From positions 3,782,001-3,846,000 of the forward strand of contig CP074402.1 in the NCBI GenBank assembly GCA_018388625.1: a stretch of DNA of 64,000 nucleotides. The letters run 5' to 3'. Positions 8,333 through 18,478 of this stretch are shown here, one piece after another; within the stretch, counting starts at the first letter, position 1; every line of letters begins with the position of its first letter. Position numbers and translations under genes: made by a program. The notes beneath the pieces are model-generated. The model was not told the DNA's origin, made no database searches, and worked only from the letters and a program-made list of their open reading frames with translations. The DNA is from Nocardiopsis eucommiae. Its GTDB lineage: Bacteria > Actinomycetota > Actinomycetes > Streptosporangiales > Streptosporangiaceae.

Positions 8333-10097
8333 TGTTCTTCCTCCGTGTTCTCGGAGCCCGAGTCGGGGACGGTCAGGGGCAGGGCTGTGCGCAGTGCTCT
8401 GCGGAAACGCAGGTCGGCGCTGGAGGTGTTGAGCCAGAACGGGCCGCCCCTGGTGTCGAGGACGCGCCCTTCCCAGGAGGCCTCGCTCGCGGACTCGATG
8501 AGCTCGTCCCCGAGACGGGAGACGATCCCCCGAGCGGTGAACTGCCAGGCGCGACGCCGCTCCGTCGGAAGCGCGGAGTCATCCCCGGGGTCGCCCGCGC
8601 CCTGGGCGGTGGAGGGGTGAGCCCTCTCAGCCACTGGCGGAAGGCGGCGTCCAGATCCCCGAACCCACGGTCGCGAGCAGTGGCACGCGGCCCCTCTCCG
8701 TCCGTTCCCGCCGCCTGGGCCAGTCCGGTGGCCAGGTCGCCCAGGGCGGTGACCGCGTCCTCCGCGTCGCTGACCGCGCCGACGGCGGCCCGTGCCAGTT
8801 CCCTGTTGTCCGGGTGGAACAGGTCCACCGGCAGGGTCACGGAGTCGTCGATGATCTCGTCGATGACCGACTGCTGGGTGCCGTAGACCGCTCCGGCCAG
8901 ACGGGCCCGGATGAGGTAGCCACGGGGCAGGTAGCGGTCCACGGTGAGGCGCGAGATCCATTCCAGGACGCGGGGGATGACCTGGTCGGCCGCTTCCTGG
9001 CGCTGCTCCCGCCCACGTACCTCACCCGTGACCAGAGCGCCCAGCCCCCGCCAGGCCGCGCGGGCCGGGTCGTGATCGCGCGGCAGGTAGACGGTGGCCT
9101 CACGGAGTTTCTTCTCCTGTGCGGGACTGCGACGCCAGGTGGACATGGGTTCGCGCGTCTGCATGTTGCGTGGGGTCAGGGGGTCGCCGTAGGAGAGCAG
9201 GACCCCGTACGCACCCTGGTCGTCGTGGTGCAGGCGCAGACGGCGGCTCTGCCAGGTGTAGAGGTCACGCAGCCCGTGGGGGCGGGAGGCGGCGCGGGCC
9301 CCCTCCATGGGTGCGGATGTGCAGGGTGGATGTGCCCAGGCCGGGCGGTCGTGCCCCGAGCCCTGACCGCCGGGGGCTGACTTCCCACCGGTCTCCAGGT
9401 TGTTGGTGTCGAAGGAGATGAGGTTGAGAAGGAGGGTCTCCCGGAGGTTGTCGCCCTCGGCGTACACCCCGCCGAGTTGGCCCGCCCAGCCCACACCCTG
9501 CGGGTACCCCTTGCCGCCCTTCACGCGCGGGTCTCCCTCGGCACCGGACTTGATGCCGGAGGGGTCGTAGGCGTGGGCGTGCACCACCCAGCGGGCGGCC
9601 TCAGCGAAGTCGAGCCGTCGGGCACCGTGGGCGCGCATGGTGAAGAACCGTGAGCCGTTGGGAACGTCGGCGACGATCCGGTCGAGCGCCGAGTACTCGC
9701 CCTTGCTGGTGTGCAGATCCGCCACCTGGAGGAAGGGGGTCCGTGGGTGCAGGAGGTCGAACCGTTCCCTATGGGTGTCGAGGTAGGTGCGCAGTTCAGC
9801 GAGCGGCAGTCCGTCGTCCCAGAGTTCGGCCCAGTCCTCGACCTCCTGCGGGCCGTCGATCACGTCGTGCAGGATCGCCAAGAGGAGGCGGAGCAGGACG
9901 AAGTCCTGCGTGGGGACGTCACCGACCAGGCGGCGCACCGTCTCGGCCTGTTCGAAGACCTCGGTCAGGGAGAGCTCGGCCTCGCTGCCGTCAAGGCGCA
10001 GTACCGGGATCCAGGGGCGGCGGGTGAGGTCGAAGCAGCGCGGGGGCGAGGTCCCGGGTTCGGATGTCGCCACGGCTGTGGGCGCCTCAGGGTGCAC
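8329..10097 (-). CDS. cse1: Cascade large subunit Cse1 (CasA), frame broken near C-terminus
   Basis: Cse1 recognises the PAM, opens the target and recruits Cas3. The N-terminus reads FDLTRRPWIPV, the classic CasA opening. FLQVADLH, DPSGIKSG and the LISFDTNNLETGGK region follow, then the C-terminal four-helix bundle. The frame breaks at the G run 8614-8617. One extra base rejoins QWLRGLTP to STAQGAGDPGDDSALP and gives 589 residues ending ENTEEEQ. It overlaps cas3 by 11 bases and cse2 by four. Confidence 0.93.
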
Positions 10098-12995
10098 GGG
10101 TGACCTCCAGGCCGTCGGATTCGGTGTAGTGGAGCGTGTGTCCGGCCAGTTCGGCGCGGTTGTCCTCGTCCAGGAACAGGACCAGTTCCCCGGCGATCCA
10201 GTGGGCCTCCTTGGTCTGCCAGGCCGCGACCAGGTCGGTCTCGAGATCGGCGATGGTGCGGTCGATCATCGCTCCGGTGACCGTGAACTGGTAGGGAAGG
10301 CGGAGGCCGCTCGCCGCGAGTGCCCGTGCCGCCCTGGCCGTGGGGGCCGAGTCCAGGGGCAGGGGCAGGCCTCCGCGTCCTTCGGAGAGCCAGGGGACCG
10401 TGGTGAGGGACCCGTCCGCGTCGCGCCGGGCCACCAGGACCTCCAGGCTCTCGCCGGTGTCCCTGACCTGGGCCCTGCCGCTCTGACTGTCGTCGGCCTC
10501 ACCGACCCCCGCGTCCACCCAGCCGATGACCGCGCGGCCGTCCCTGGCCGCGGGGTCGAGCAAGAACGCGCGGGCCCGAACGGCCTTCTCTGCCTGTTCG
10601 GTCTCCTGGACGGTGAGCGCCTCGTCCAGGGCCGTGGACCAGCGCACCGGCGCGACGTCGGCGTGGTCGCCGACCTGACGGTAGGCGTCCTGGACCAACG
10701 GGCTGATGTGGTCGGGCAGCCGGACGGCGCGCTCGTCGTCGGCCGTCGCTTCGAGGTGGGGCCGGAGCGCGGCGAGCGAGCGCAGGAGCGGGTACTCCCC
10801 GTAGACCGTGCGCGATCCGCGCACGGGGCGGGGTGGACTCTGGGTCCAGTCGACCCCCGTGACCAGGCACCGTGCCGTGCGAAGCCCGGGCGGACGCTGG
10901 CTCTGACCGGTTCCCCGCAGGTGGCGGTGCAGGCGCCCCATGCGCTGGAGCACCAGGTCGACGGGGGCCAGGTCGGTGACCAACAGGTCGAAGTCCACGT
11001 CCAGGGACTGCTCGACGACCTGGCTGGCCACGACGATGTGGCGGGCGGGTCGGGTCCCGCCGAGTGGGACGACCTTCGAGGGAGGCCCGTACTCGCTCAG
11101 GAGCCGTTCGTCCCGGGCGGCCCGATCGAGATCCAGGAAGCGGGAGTGGGCGACGGTCACCGCCGCGTCGCCGAACCGGTCGCGCAGCTGGGTGGCGGCC
11201 TCGTGCACCCGGGCGACGGTGTTGCGGATGACCAGGGCGCAGCCGCCCCCGGCCAGTTCCGTCTCCAGACGGTCGGCGAGGATGGCGAGGTCGTCGTCGA
11301 GGGGTTCGATGTGGACGTCCGTCGATCGGCCCGACGCGGCGGGGGTGTACAGGCGGGGTGCCGCACCGGGTTCGGCCGTGGTGATCAGCGGGTAGGCGTC
11401 CGTCTCCCCGGCCGGTTTCGAAGTTTCCTCGGTCAGGCCGTCCCGCTGATTCCCCGCGTAGGCCAGTGCGAGCTCGCGCCTGCGCGCGGCCGGGAGGGTG
11501 GCGGACAGCACGACGACGGGGACCCCGTACCTGCCGAGCCAGGCCAGGGCCCGGTCAAGGTAGGTGTTCATGTACGTGTCATAGGCGTGGGCCTCGTCGA
11601 TCACCACGACCTTGCCCGCGAACGCGAGGTGGCGCAGCGCCAGGTGCTTGCTCTTGAGACTGGAGAACAGGAGCTGGTCGACAGTGCCGACGGAGAAGGA
11701 GGACAGCATGCCCTTCTTTCGTCCGCGCAGCCACCGGTGGGCGACCAGCGCGGCGCCTCCCGGCCGACTTCCCGCATCGCGGTCGGTGTCGGTGGCCAGG
11801 CGGGGGCCGCCACCGAGGTAGCCGGAGAACTCCTTGTTGAGGTGCGCCTTCGAGTGCGCGAGGAAGATCGAGGCCGCTCCCTTCGGCATGCCCGGAAGTC
11901 GCTCCAGCCAGTGGGTGAAGCGGGAGAACATGGCGTTGCTGGTGGCCATGGTGGGCAGGGCGACGAAGCATCCGCCCGCGCCGGTGTAGGAGCCCAGGAT
12001 CTCGGCGACGGCCAGGGCCGCCTCGGTCTTCCCCTCCCCATGGGGGCTTCGATGATCACGAGGCCCGGTCCGGTCATGGCGCGGGCGGCCTCCACGGCCT
12101 CTTCCTGGACCGGACGTACGACGGCTCCGGCGGGGAGGTCGAATCGCGCCGCGAACAGCTCAGTGGTCGTTTCCCCGAGCTCACGCGGCGACCAGGGCCG
12201 GGGCAGGTCGAGGAGCTGCCAGGCCTGTTCGGTGCGCTCGGGGTCGTTGCCGCGCTCTCCGGGGAAGTAGGGGAAGTACTCCGGGTTGCTCGCGATCCAG
12301 TCGGCGGTGATGACCAGTCCGGTGAGCAGGACCTGAGCGGTCTGCGGGAGCTTCACCGTTCGCCAGCCCGAGAGCCGCTCGGCCGCGCCGGTCACGCGGG
12401 CCGCAGTGTCCAGGAGCTCGGTCTGGACGGTGTACCAGGCGTCCGCGCTGCCAGGGGTGCGCAGAAGCTCGGGACGGTTGTCCAGAGCGGCGATGGCCGT
12501 GTTGCTGGGCGGAATTCCGTGGTGGCCTCCGGCGATCACCGTGAACTGGTTGGTGTCGCGTTCCCGCCAGCCGTGGTGCCGCGCCAGCCACTCTCGGAGG
12601 AGGAGCTGGCCCGCGAGGCCGTGCGGAGCGAGGCCGCGGTCGGCCATCTGCTTCTGGAGCGGCATGTCGAGACCGTGTGAGCGCATATCGTCCGCGAGGT
12701 GTTCGACCTGGCAGGCGAAGGCGGGGGTCGCCTTACCGATGTCGTGGGTGGCGGCGCACCAGACCGCAAGCAGGCGGGCGTCCGCCTCACCATCGGGAAG
12801 TGCCGCCGCGACGAGCTCCCGGACCTGGCGAGGGAGCCATTCGTCCCAGAGTCTGCCCGCGACGAAGGCGCTGTCGGCCATGTGCCGGTACAGGGGGAGC
12901 CAGCCGTCGGAGTCGAAGTCGTGCTTGGCCCACACGCGTCGCGCCGCTGCGGAGAGGTGGTCCTTCCAGGGCTGGGAAGGGGCAGAGGAGGTCAT
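10087..12995 (-). CDS. cas3: Cas3 helicase-nuclease (frame broken at Walker A)
   Basis: Cas3 is the effector that degrades target DNA after Cascade binding. The N-terminal HD nuclease shows THDIGK (about residue 85) and later GGHHG. The SF2 helicase follows with VVVIDEAHAYDTYM (DEAH box) and SATLP (motif III). The break lies in the C run at 12036-12039, exactly in Walker A: adding one base gives EAPMGEGKTE, followed in frame by the long helicase half. Repaired length is 969 residues. It is the first gene of the cas operon, with start ATG at 12995, and I see no clear Shine-Dalgarno. Confidence 0.93.
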
Positions 12996-13269
12996 GGGAG
13001 ATATCTAAACGGCTCCCGACGACAATCCAGAACGGCAATCGACCTTTTCCGCAAACCAGATGTGGCCAATGAAAATCCCGCATATCCCGCACAACACAGA
13101 CACTTCCATGGTACGGAGACCCAGATCCGCACACCCTGGGAGGCGGGATCGCTACGTGCGGGGCAGGCACCTTCTCGCCCGTTCGCAAGCTCAACACAAC
13201 ACCGCTCGCCAGAACATCGCCCCGGGCGTGGGGGCAGACGATGTGGCGCAACCTCTCTAGGCCGCACAT
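12996..13269 (-). promoter_or_regulatory. Region upstream of the cas operon, between cas3 and array 2
   Basis: No gene is supported here. The stretch just upstream of cas3 (about 13000-13110) is less GC-rich than its surroundings and must contain the cas operon promoter, unless the operon is read from the array 2 leader. On the minus strand a TAGATA-like -10 (in GTTTAGATATC) lies only a few bases before the cas3 ATG, too close for a normal leader, so I do not assign a promoter precisely. Confidence 0.4.
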
Positions 13270-13910
13270 GGGGCCATCCCCGCGTGCGCGGGGAGCAGCC
13301 ACCGAGTCACCGCCCTTGTAGAAAAGGCGGGAGGACCATCCCCGCGTGCGCGGGGAGCAGACCCGAAGGAGCCCCATGCAGCACTTCTACGCGGGACCAT
13401 CCCCGCGTGCGCGGGGAGCAGCGACCCGGTGGTGGTGTTCGACAACATCGGTGAGGGACCATCCCCGCGTGCGCGGGGAGCAGAGCGCCGACGTGCCACC
13501 CGACAAGCCAATGCTGGGACCATCCCCGCGTGCGCGGGGAGCAGGCCCGCCCGTGGCCAGAGACAGCCCCGGCCTCGGGACCATCCCCGCGTGCGCGGGG
13601 AGCAGCGCCGCCGACATCTCGACCAACGTGCTCGCCGGGGACCATCCCCGCGTGCGCGGGGAGCAGGACCCCGGTCGTGTTCGCCAGTATGGGATGCTGG
13701 GACCATCCCCGCGTGCGCGGGGAGCAGCACTTTGGCGTTCCCGGTGATGTCTCCGGCCGTGGGACCATCCCCGCGTGCGCGGGGAGCAGCAGGTGCTCGG
13801 CATCACCGACGCCCACGACCTGGGACCATCCCCGCGTGCGCGGGGAGCAGCCAAGGACCTCGAAGAGTCGGACTGGCAGCGGGGACCATCCCCGCGTGCG
13901 CGGGGAGCAG
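13270..13910 (-). CRISPR. CRISPR array 2, type I-E, 11 repeats and 10 spacers
   Basis: Repeats read GGGACCATCCCCG...CGGGGAGCAG on the + strand, spaced 60-62 bp, with 10 mostly 32-33-nt spacers, all different. The consensus differs from array 1 by one base (A for T at repeat position 4). The leftmost repeat (GGGGCCAT) and the second (AGGACCAT) deviate, consistent with the leader-distal end being on the left. Transcription is on the minus strand from the leader at the right. No spacer is shared with array 1. Confidence 0.98.
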
Positions 13911-14010
13911 ACTTCTTGAACAGGGAACTTACCAGTGACAAGGGGTCGTTTTTCCAACTTCTCGAAAGTTGGACACTGGTGATTTCCATGGACGAACGTG
14001 ATTCTTGCGC
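13911..14010 (-). promoter_or_regulatory. CRISPR leader of array 2
   Basis: Starts directly after the last repeat and is nearly identical to the array 1 leader for about 65 bp. It contains a perfect inverted repeat CCAACTT-N5-AAGTTGG (13954-13972) beginning 44 bp from the repeat. Placement at the same distance in both leaders suggests a protein-binding or integration-guiding site. Downstream of the shared block the two leaders diverge. Confidence 0.85.
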
Positions 14011-14046
14011 ATGACTGCATGCATGTTGGTAGGAACGACCCGAGGG

Positions 14047-15222
14047 TCAGTTGGCGGCGGTGAGGAGGACGTCCACGAGGCGTTCGGCGGCGTCGGGCAT
14101 GCCCTTCGAGCGGGCCTGGGAGGCGATGGCGTCGCGGGTGGCCGGGTCAGCGAGGAGCGGCTCGACGGCGGCCTGGAGGTTGGCCGGGTTGACCTCGCCG
14201 AGGAGCGCCACGGCGGCGCCCGACTCCTGGAGGTGACGGGCGTTGTGCGCCTGCTCGTTCCCCGCGGAGGATGCCAGCGGGATGAACACGGCGGCCTTGC
14301 CGAGAGCGGTGAGTTCGGCGATCGTACCGGCACCGCTGCGGGAGATGACCACGTCGGCGAGGGCCAGCACGTCGGGGAGCTCCGGACCGACGAAGGCGGT
14401 CAGGTGGTACCGCTGGGCGAGGGCCGGGTCCAGTCCCTGGGCGCTCTCACGGAGGGCGTCGACGTTGTTCGCACCGCACTGGTGGACGACGTTGGCCCTG
14501 GTGAGCAGCCACGGGAGTATGTCGCGGACGTTGTTGTTGATCTGCGCCGACCCCTGGGCGCCGCCGGTCACGTAGACGGTGGGCAGCTCCGGGTCGTGAC
14601 CGGTGAAGCCCAGGCCCTCGGCGGCGCGCTGCGGCTGGCCCGTGAGGACCTCGGGGCGCACGGGGTTGCCCGTCACCACGGCGGTGCCCTGGGAGCCCTC
14701 GGGCAGGAGTGCCACGGAGGACTGCGCGGACACGGCGATCTGGGCGCCGGCGCGGGCGAGGACCTTGTTGGCCAGGCCGAGGCGGACGGTCTGCTCGTGC
14801 ACGACGAGGGGGCGGCGGCACATGCGCGCGGCCAGGCCGACGGGCACGGCGACGTAGCCGCCGGTGGCCAGGACCACGTCTGGCGCGAAGTCGGACACCA
14901 GTGACCGGGCCTGCGCCACGCCTCGGGGGACGTTGGTCATGTCCTTGACGTTGGCCGGGGAGACCATCTTGATCGGGTTCTTGGACCGGCGGATCTTGCC
15001 GGTGGCCACCGCCTCGAAGGCGATGCCGTTGGTGGTGGCCACGCGCTGTTCCAGGCTGTCCGCCGCGCCCACCCACAGCACCTCGAGGGAGTGGCCGGTC
15101 GACTCCAGACGGGCCCGCAGAGCGTTGACCGCGGTCAGTGCGGGGTAGGTGTGGCCGCCCGTACCCCCTCCGGTCACGATGAGGCGCAGGTTCCGGGGCG
15201 ATCGGTCATGGGTGCTGTTCAC
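14047..15222 (-). CDS. MurG-family UDP-GlcNAc:lipid glycosyltransferase (stand-alone paralogue)
   Basis: 391-residue GT-B glycosyltransferase. LIVTGGGTGGHTYPALTAV is the MurG glycine-rich N-terminal loop. VVLATGGYVAVPVGLAARM, VHEQTVRLGLANK, TGNPVRP, YVTGGAQGSAQINN and VISRSGAGTIAEL follow in MurG order. MurG transfers GlcNAc to lipid I at the inner face of the membrane. There are no cell-division or cell-wall genes around it, so this is probably a second copy or a paralogue with another acceptor; a genome search for a dcw-cluster murG would tell. The GTG start (MNSTHDRS) is preceded by GGGAACC. The open frame upstream of it is not protein-like. Intact. Confidence 0.85.
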   Translation of the reverse strand: MNSTHDRSPRNLRLIVTGGGTGGHTYPALTAVNALRARLESTGHSLEVLWVGAADSLEQRVATTNGIAFEAVATGKIRRSKNPIKMVSPANVKDMTNVPRGVAQARSLVSDFAPDVVLATGGYVAVPVGLAARMCRRPLVVHEQTVRLGLANKVLARAGAQIAVSAQSSVALLPEGSQGTAVVTGNPVRPEVLTGQPQRAAEGLGFTGHDPELPTVYVTGGAQGSAQINNNVRDILPWLLTRANVVHQCGANNVDALRESAQGLDPALAQRYHLTAFVGPELPDVLALADVVISRSGAGTIAELTALGKAAVFIPLASSAGNEQAHNARHLQESGAAVALLGEVNPANLQAAVEPLLADPATRDAIASQARSKGMPDAAERLVDVLLTAAN

Positions 15223-15376
15223 ACGGTTCCCATCTGGCTGCCCGCTGCCGCGGGTGGGAGAAATGGTCAGAAGGAGGGCCGCGCACTGACACGGCCCATC
15301 AGCACGGTAGTCGCGTTCGGGAGCCCTTTGTGCCAGTGGACGGGGCGAATCGGGGTGAATCGGGCTGGGCCCCTGG

Positions 15377-15569
15377 TCACACGGGTCCTTGGTGGCCGAG
15401 GACACGGAGGAGCGCGGTGTGCCGCGCCTGGCGGGTCTCCGCCTCGGTCCCGGCCTCGACGTGTTCGACGGCGATGACGACCGAGACCAGCCAGTCGGTC
15501 GGGAGCGTGTCGTGGACTCTCCGGTGCGCCGCCTCAGAGGTGCGCGCCGACGTGGAGGCGGCCGGTCAC
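15377..15569 (-). CDS. Small protein translationally coupled to the ECF sigma gene (frame uncertain)
   Basis: A GTG overlaps the sigma-factor stop (GTGA) and starts MTGRLHVGAHL. One frame over, a very protein-like stretch continues (EAAHRRVHDTLPTDWLVSVV... ending LGHQGPV) to a TGA at 15377. The span is 193 nt, so one base is in excess (or two are missing) near 15535. Repaired, it would be about 63 residues. I do not recognise the family. The coupling suggests a partner of the sigma factor. It is too short and broken for automatic callers. Confidence 0.45.
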
Positions 15570-16576
15570 GAGCTCGCGGCACCGTGAACGGCGGGCAGCC
15601 CGAAGAGGCGGAACAGCCCGGTGTCGAAGAAGACCGCGCAGTGGCTGATCCCCTGCTCCACCAGGGTCAGGGCGTGGATGCCGAACGCTCGGTACGCGCC
15701 GTCCTCACCTCTCAGGTACATGCCGAAGGCGGGCTGTCCGTTGGCCGAGGTCGGCACCATGGCCAGATCTCCGGGCCGCTCGGCCGGGCAGTGCGTGTCG
15801 ATGAGCCGCCCGATGTTCCCGGCGCCGCGCACCCAGGTGGCGAAGGGAGGCATCTCGAACGACGCCTCGGCGGTGAACAGCTCGGTGAGGGCACCGATGT
15901 CATAGGACTCGAAGGCGGCCACGTAGCGATCGAGCTTCTCACGCTGGTCTGAGCGGGGCGCGGGGACGGTGTCCTCCGCGGGGGTGATCCTCCCCAGCTG
16001 GGCGCGGGCCCGTTGCAGGAGGCTGTTCACCGCCGGGACCGAGATGTCCAGGCTCCGGGCGACCTCCGCCGCGCTGAACCGCAGGACGTCGCGCAGGATC
16101 AGCACGCCGCGCTGGCGGGGCGGAAGGTACTGGAGCGCGGCGATGAGGGCGAGCCGCACACTCTCGCGGGCGGCCACCACCGCACCGGGGTCGACGGTGT
16201 CGTCCGGTCCGCCGAGGACGTCCGGCATCGGTTCGAGCCAGGGCAGGTCGGCGCGCTCCGCGAGCGCGGACTCGGGGGTGTCCGTCGGGCCGCCGAGTCC
16301 CGTGGGCAGTGGGCGACGGCCGCGTCTGTCCAACGCGGTGAGGCAGGCCGTGGTCGCGATCCGGTGCAGCCAGGTACGCAGGCTGGACCGGCCCTCGAAG
16401 TGGTCGTAGCCCTTCCAGGCGCGCAGGTAGGTCTCCTGGACCAGGTCCTCGGCGTCGTGCGCCGAGCCGAGCATGCGGTAGCAGTGCGCGTACAGTTCGC
16501 GCCGGTAGGGCGCGACGAGCCGCTCGAAGTCCTGGTCAGTCGTGTGTTCGGCCACGGCCGTCACGGTACGCCCCAC
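15566..16576 (-). CDS. ECF RNA polymerase sigma factor with C-terminal SnoaL-like domain
   Basis: 336 residues. Region 2 is LVAPYRRELYAHCYRMLGS followed by DAEDLVQETYLRAW. Region 4 is PPRQRGVLILRDVLRFSAAEVA with its HTH through about residue 205. The last 120 residues look like an NTF2/SnoaL fold, as in SigJ/SigX5-type ECF factors, which replace a separate anti-sigma factor by this domain. The start could be the annotated ATG or the GTG five codons later. No anti-sigma gene is adjacent; a small ORF overlaps its stop and a VOC protein gene lies just upstream on the same strand. Confidence 0.9.
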   Translation of the reverse strand: MGRTVTAVAEHTTDQDFERLVAPYRRELYAHCYRMLGSAHDAEDLVQETYLRAWKGYDHFEGRSSLRTWLHRIATTACLTALDRRGRRPLPTGLGGPTDTPESALAERADLPWLEPMPDVLGGPDDTVDPGAVVAARESVRLALIAALQYLPPRQRGVLILRDVLRFSAAEVARSLDISVPAVNSLLQRARAQLGRITPAEDTVPAPRSDQREKLDRYVAAFESYDIGALTELFTAEASFEMPPFATWVRGAGNIGRLIDTHCPAERPGDLAMVPTSANGQPAFGMYLRGEDGAYRAFGIHALTLVEQGISHCAVFFDTGLFRLFGLPAVHGAASS

Positions 16577-16666
16577 CTACGACGATAGGCACGGGTCGGT
16601 GTCGTTCCTTTGCGAACTCTTCGCCTCGGCTCCGGGCGGACCGTGAGGCCCGCCCAGAGACCGGAC

Positions 16667-17065
16667 CTAGCCGCCGAGGTCACCGCGTTCCATGGCGGCG
16701 AGGGCCTCCTCGCTCATCTGGATGATCTGCACGTAGTTGCCGTCCGGGTCCTTGGCGGTCGCGAACAGGCTCCCGTCCCGGTCCTCCAGCGGCGCCACCC
16801 ACTCGGTGCCCCGCTCGTCCATGAGCGCGGCGACGGCGCGGGCGTCACCGACGTCGAAGTTGAGGATCATCCGGGTGGGGTCGGCCGCCTCCGCGCCGAC
16901 GTCGTCACGCTGGTCGATCAGCATGTGGAACGTGCCGAACCGGAGCACACGGTAGCCGTCCATGTCGTCGTTGGCGACGGGGTCCAGGACGGCGGCGTAC
17001 CAGTCGCGCAGGCGGTCCGGGTCGGTGCTGGCGAGCAGCATGCTGTCGAGATTGGGGCGCTTCAT
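16667..17065 (-). CDS. VOC-superfamily (glyoxalase/bleomycin-resistance fold) protein
   Basis: 132 residues with one pair of beta-alpha-beta-beta-beta modules. MLLASTDPDRLRDWYAAVL is the usual first strand and helix. ATAKDPDGNYVQIIQMS is the second-module DPDGN turn carrying the metal-ligand position. Function is not predictable: such proteins may be dioxygenases, isomerases or binding proteins. It is on the same strand as the ECF sigma gene, with a 90-bp gap, so the two may share a transcript. Intact. Confidence 0.85.
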   Translation of the reverse strand: MKRPNLDSMLLASTDPDRLRDWYAAVLDPVANDDMDGYRVLRFGTFHMLIDQRDDVGAEAADPTRMILNFDVGDARAVAALMDERGTEWVAPLEDRDGSLFATAKDPDGNYVQIIQMSEEALAAMERGDLGG

Positions 17066-17483
17066 CTGGTCCTCCCTGCGGTGTCGTCGTGTTCCCTCAC
17101 CCTTACCGACCAGGACTCGCCCGGAAAGTCATCGCGTCTGCGGAGACAGTGGCGGTGTGGGCGGGGTGAGCGTCCCGGGGTCCGGACCGCTCGCGCGGTG
17201 GCCGTGGTTCCACCGGACGGCGGAGGGAGGGGGCCGGGTCCATGGGGCCCGTCTCCTGGCATGGGGGGGTGAGAACGACCTGCTCCGTTTCGTGTGCGGG
17301 GACCGACCGGACCGGAGCCCGTCGGCGGAGGAGAGGGCGCGTCGCTCGGCCGGGTGGCGGGGTCGCCCGGGCTACGGGGGTGTCCCCGACTGGGAAAGGG
17401 CCCTGTGGACAACCGTCCCGGGCGCGCCGGACATGTCAGACTGTGGCCCAGTGACCCTTTCCCACCAGCCACGAGGGACCACC
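17066..17483. other. Intergenic region between divergent VOC and aldo/keto reductase genes
   Basis: 418 bp with no supported gene. ORFs here are shadows with arginine- and proline-rich translations. It should contain the divergent promoters for 16667-17065 and 17484-18478; I see no convincing -35/-10 pair. Confidence 0.5.
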
Positions 17484-18478
17484 ATGACCTACGTCGCCGC
17501 ACCCACGCGCTACGACACCATGCCCTACCGACGCTGTGGCCGCAGCGGTCTGCGCCTGCCCGCCCTCTCCCTGGGCCTGTGGCACAACTTCGGCGGTGAC
17601 CGTGGCCTGGAGACGCAGCGCGACATCCTGTTGCGCGCCTTCGACCTGGGCGTCGTCCACTTCGACCTGGCCAACAACTACGGCCCGCCGCCCGGGGCCG
17701 CCGAGGAGAACTTCGGCCGGGTGGTCGCCTCGGACCTGCGGAGGTACCGGCACGAGTTCGTCGTCTCCACCAAGGCCGGACACCTGATGTGGCCGGGCCC
17801 GTACGGCGAGTGGGGTTCACGCAAGGGGCTGCTGGCCAGCCTGGACCAGAGCCTGGAACGCATGGGCCTGGACCACGTGGACGTCTTCTACTCGCACCGA
17901 CCCGATCCGGACACGCCCCTGGAGGAGACCATGGGCGCGTTGGACACGGCGGTGCGCCAGGGCAAGGCGCTGTACGCCGGGGTCTCCAACTACTCCCCGA
18001 GCAGACTCTGGACGCCGCGCACATCCTGCGCGAGATGGGCACCCCTCTGCTGATCCACCAGCCCTCGTACTCGATGTTCAACCGGTGGGTCGAGAACGGG
18101 CTCCTGGACGTCCTGGACGAGGTGGGCGCGGGGTCGATCGCGTACTCGCCGTTGGCCCAGGGGCTGCTGACCGACCGGTACCTGAACGGGGTGCCGGAGG
18201 GTTCGCGGGCCGCGGGCGCGAGCCCCTTCCTGAGCCGTGAGGGGATCACCGGGAGCCTCCTCGACCGGGTCAGAGGGCTGAACGAGATCGCCGACCGGCG
18301 CGGGCAGACCCTGGCACAGATGGCGCTGGCCTGGGTGTTGCGTGGCGGACGGGTGACCTCCGCCGTGGTGGGTGCGAGCAGTGTGGCGCAGTTGGAGGAC
18401 AACGTGGCCGCCATCGGCAACCTGGAGTTCTCCGCTGAGGAGCTCGCCGCCATCGACCGGTACGCACCGGTCGAGTAG
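17484..18478 (+). CDS. Aldo/keto reductase (YghZ/Kv-beta-like), frame broken once
   Basis: Reductase of the L-glyceraldehyde-3-phosphate reductase group. MPYRRCGRSGLRLPALSLGLW opens the TIM barrel, followed by FDLANNYGPPPGAAEENFG (catalytic Asp/Tyr), VVSTKAG with the catalytic Lys, and HRPDPDTPLEETM. The frame breaks in the C run 17995-17998. One added C joins GVSNYSP to EQTLDAAHILREMGTPLL and yields 331 residues ending YAPVE. The C-terminal AVVGASSVAQLEDN is the NADPH-binding segment. It stands alone, and the physiological substrate is unknown. Confidence 0.9.

Noticed and set aside
9787..12270. 827-codon open frame on the + strand
   Set aside because: Exact antisense of cas3 with low-complexity Gly/Arg/Val composition; it arises from codon-position GC bias.
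3566..12995. Treating the cas genes as a decayed, partly pseudogenised locus
   Set aside because: Gene order, overlaps and conserved residues are complete; breaks are one-base G/C-run losses that occur equally in unrelated genes of the window.
13257..14020. Open frames across CRISPR array 2
   Set aside because: Same artefact of repeat translation; the repeat phase drifts between frames.
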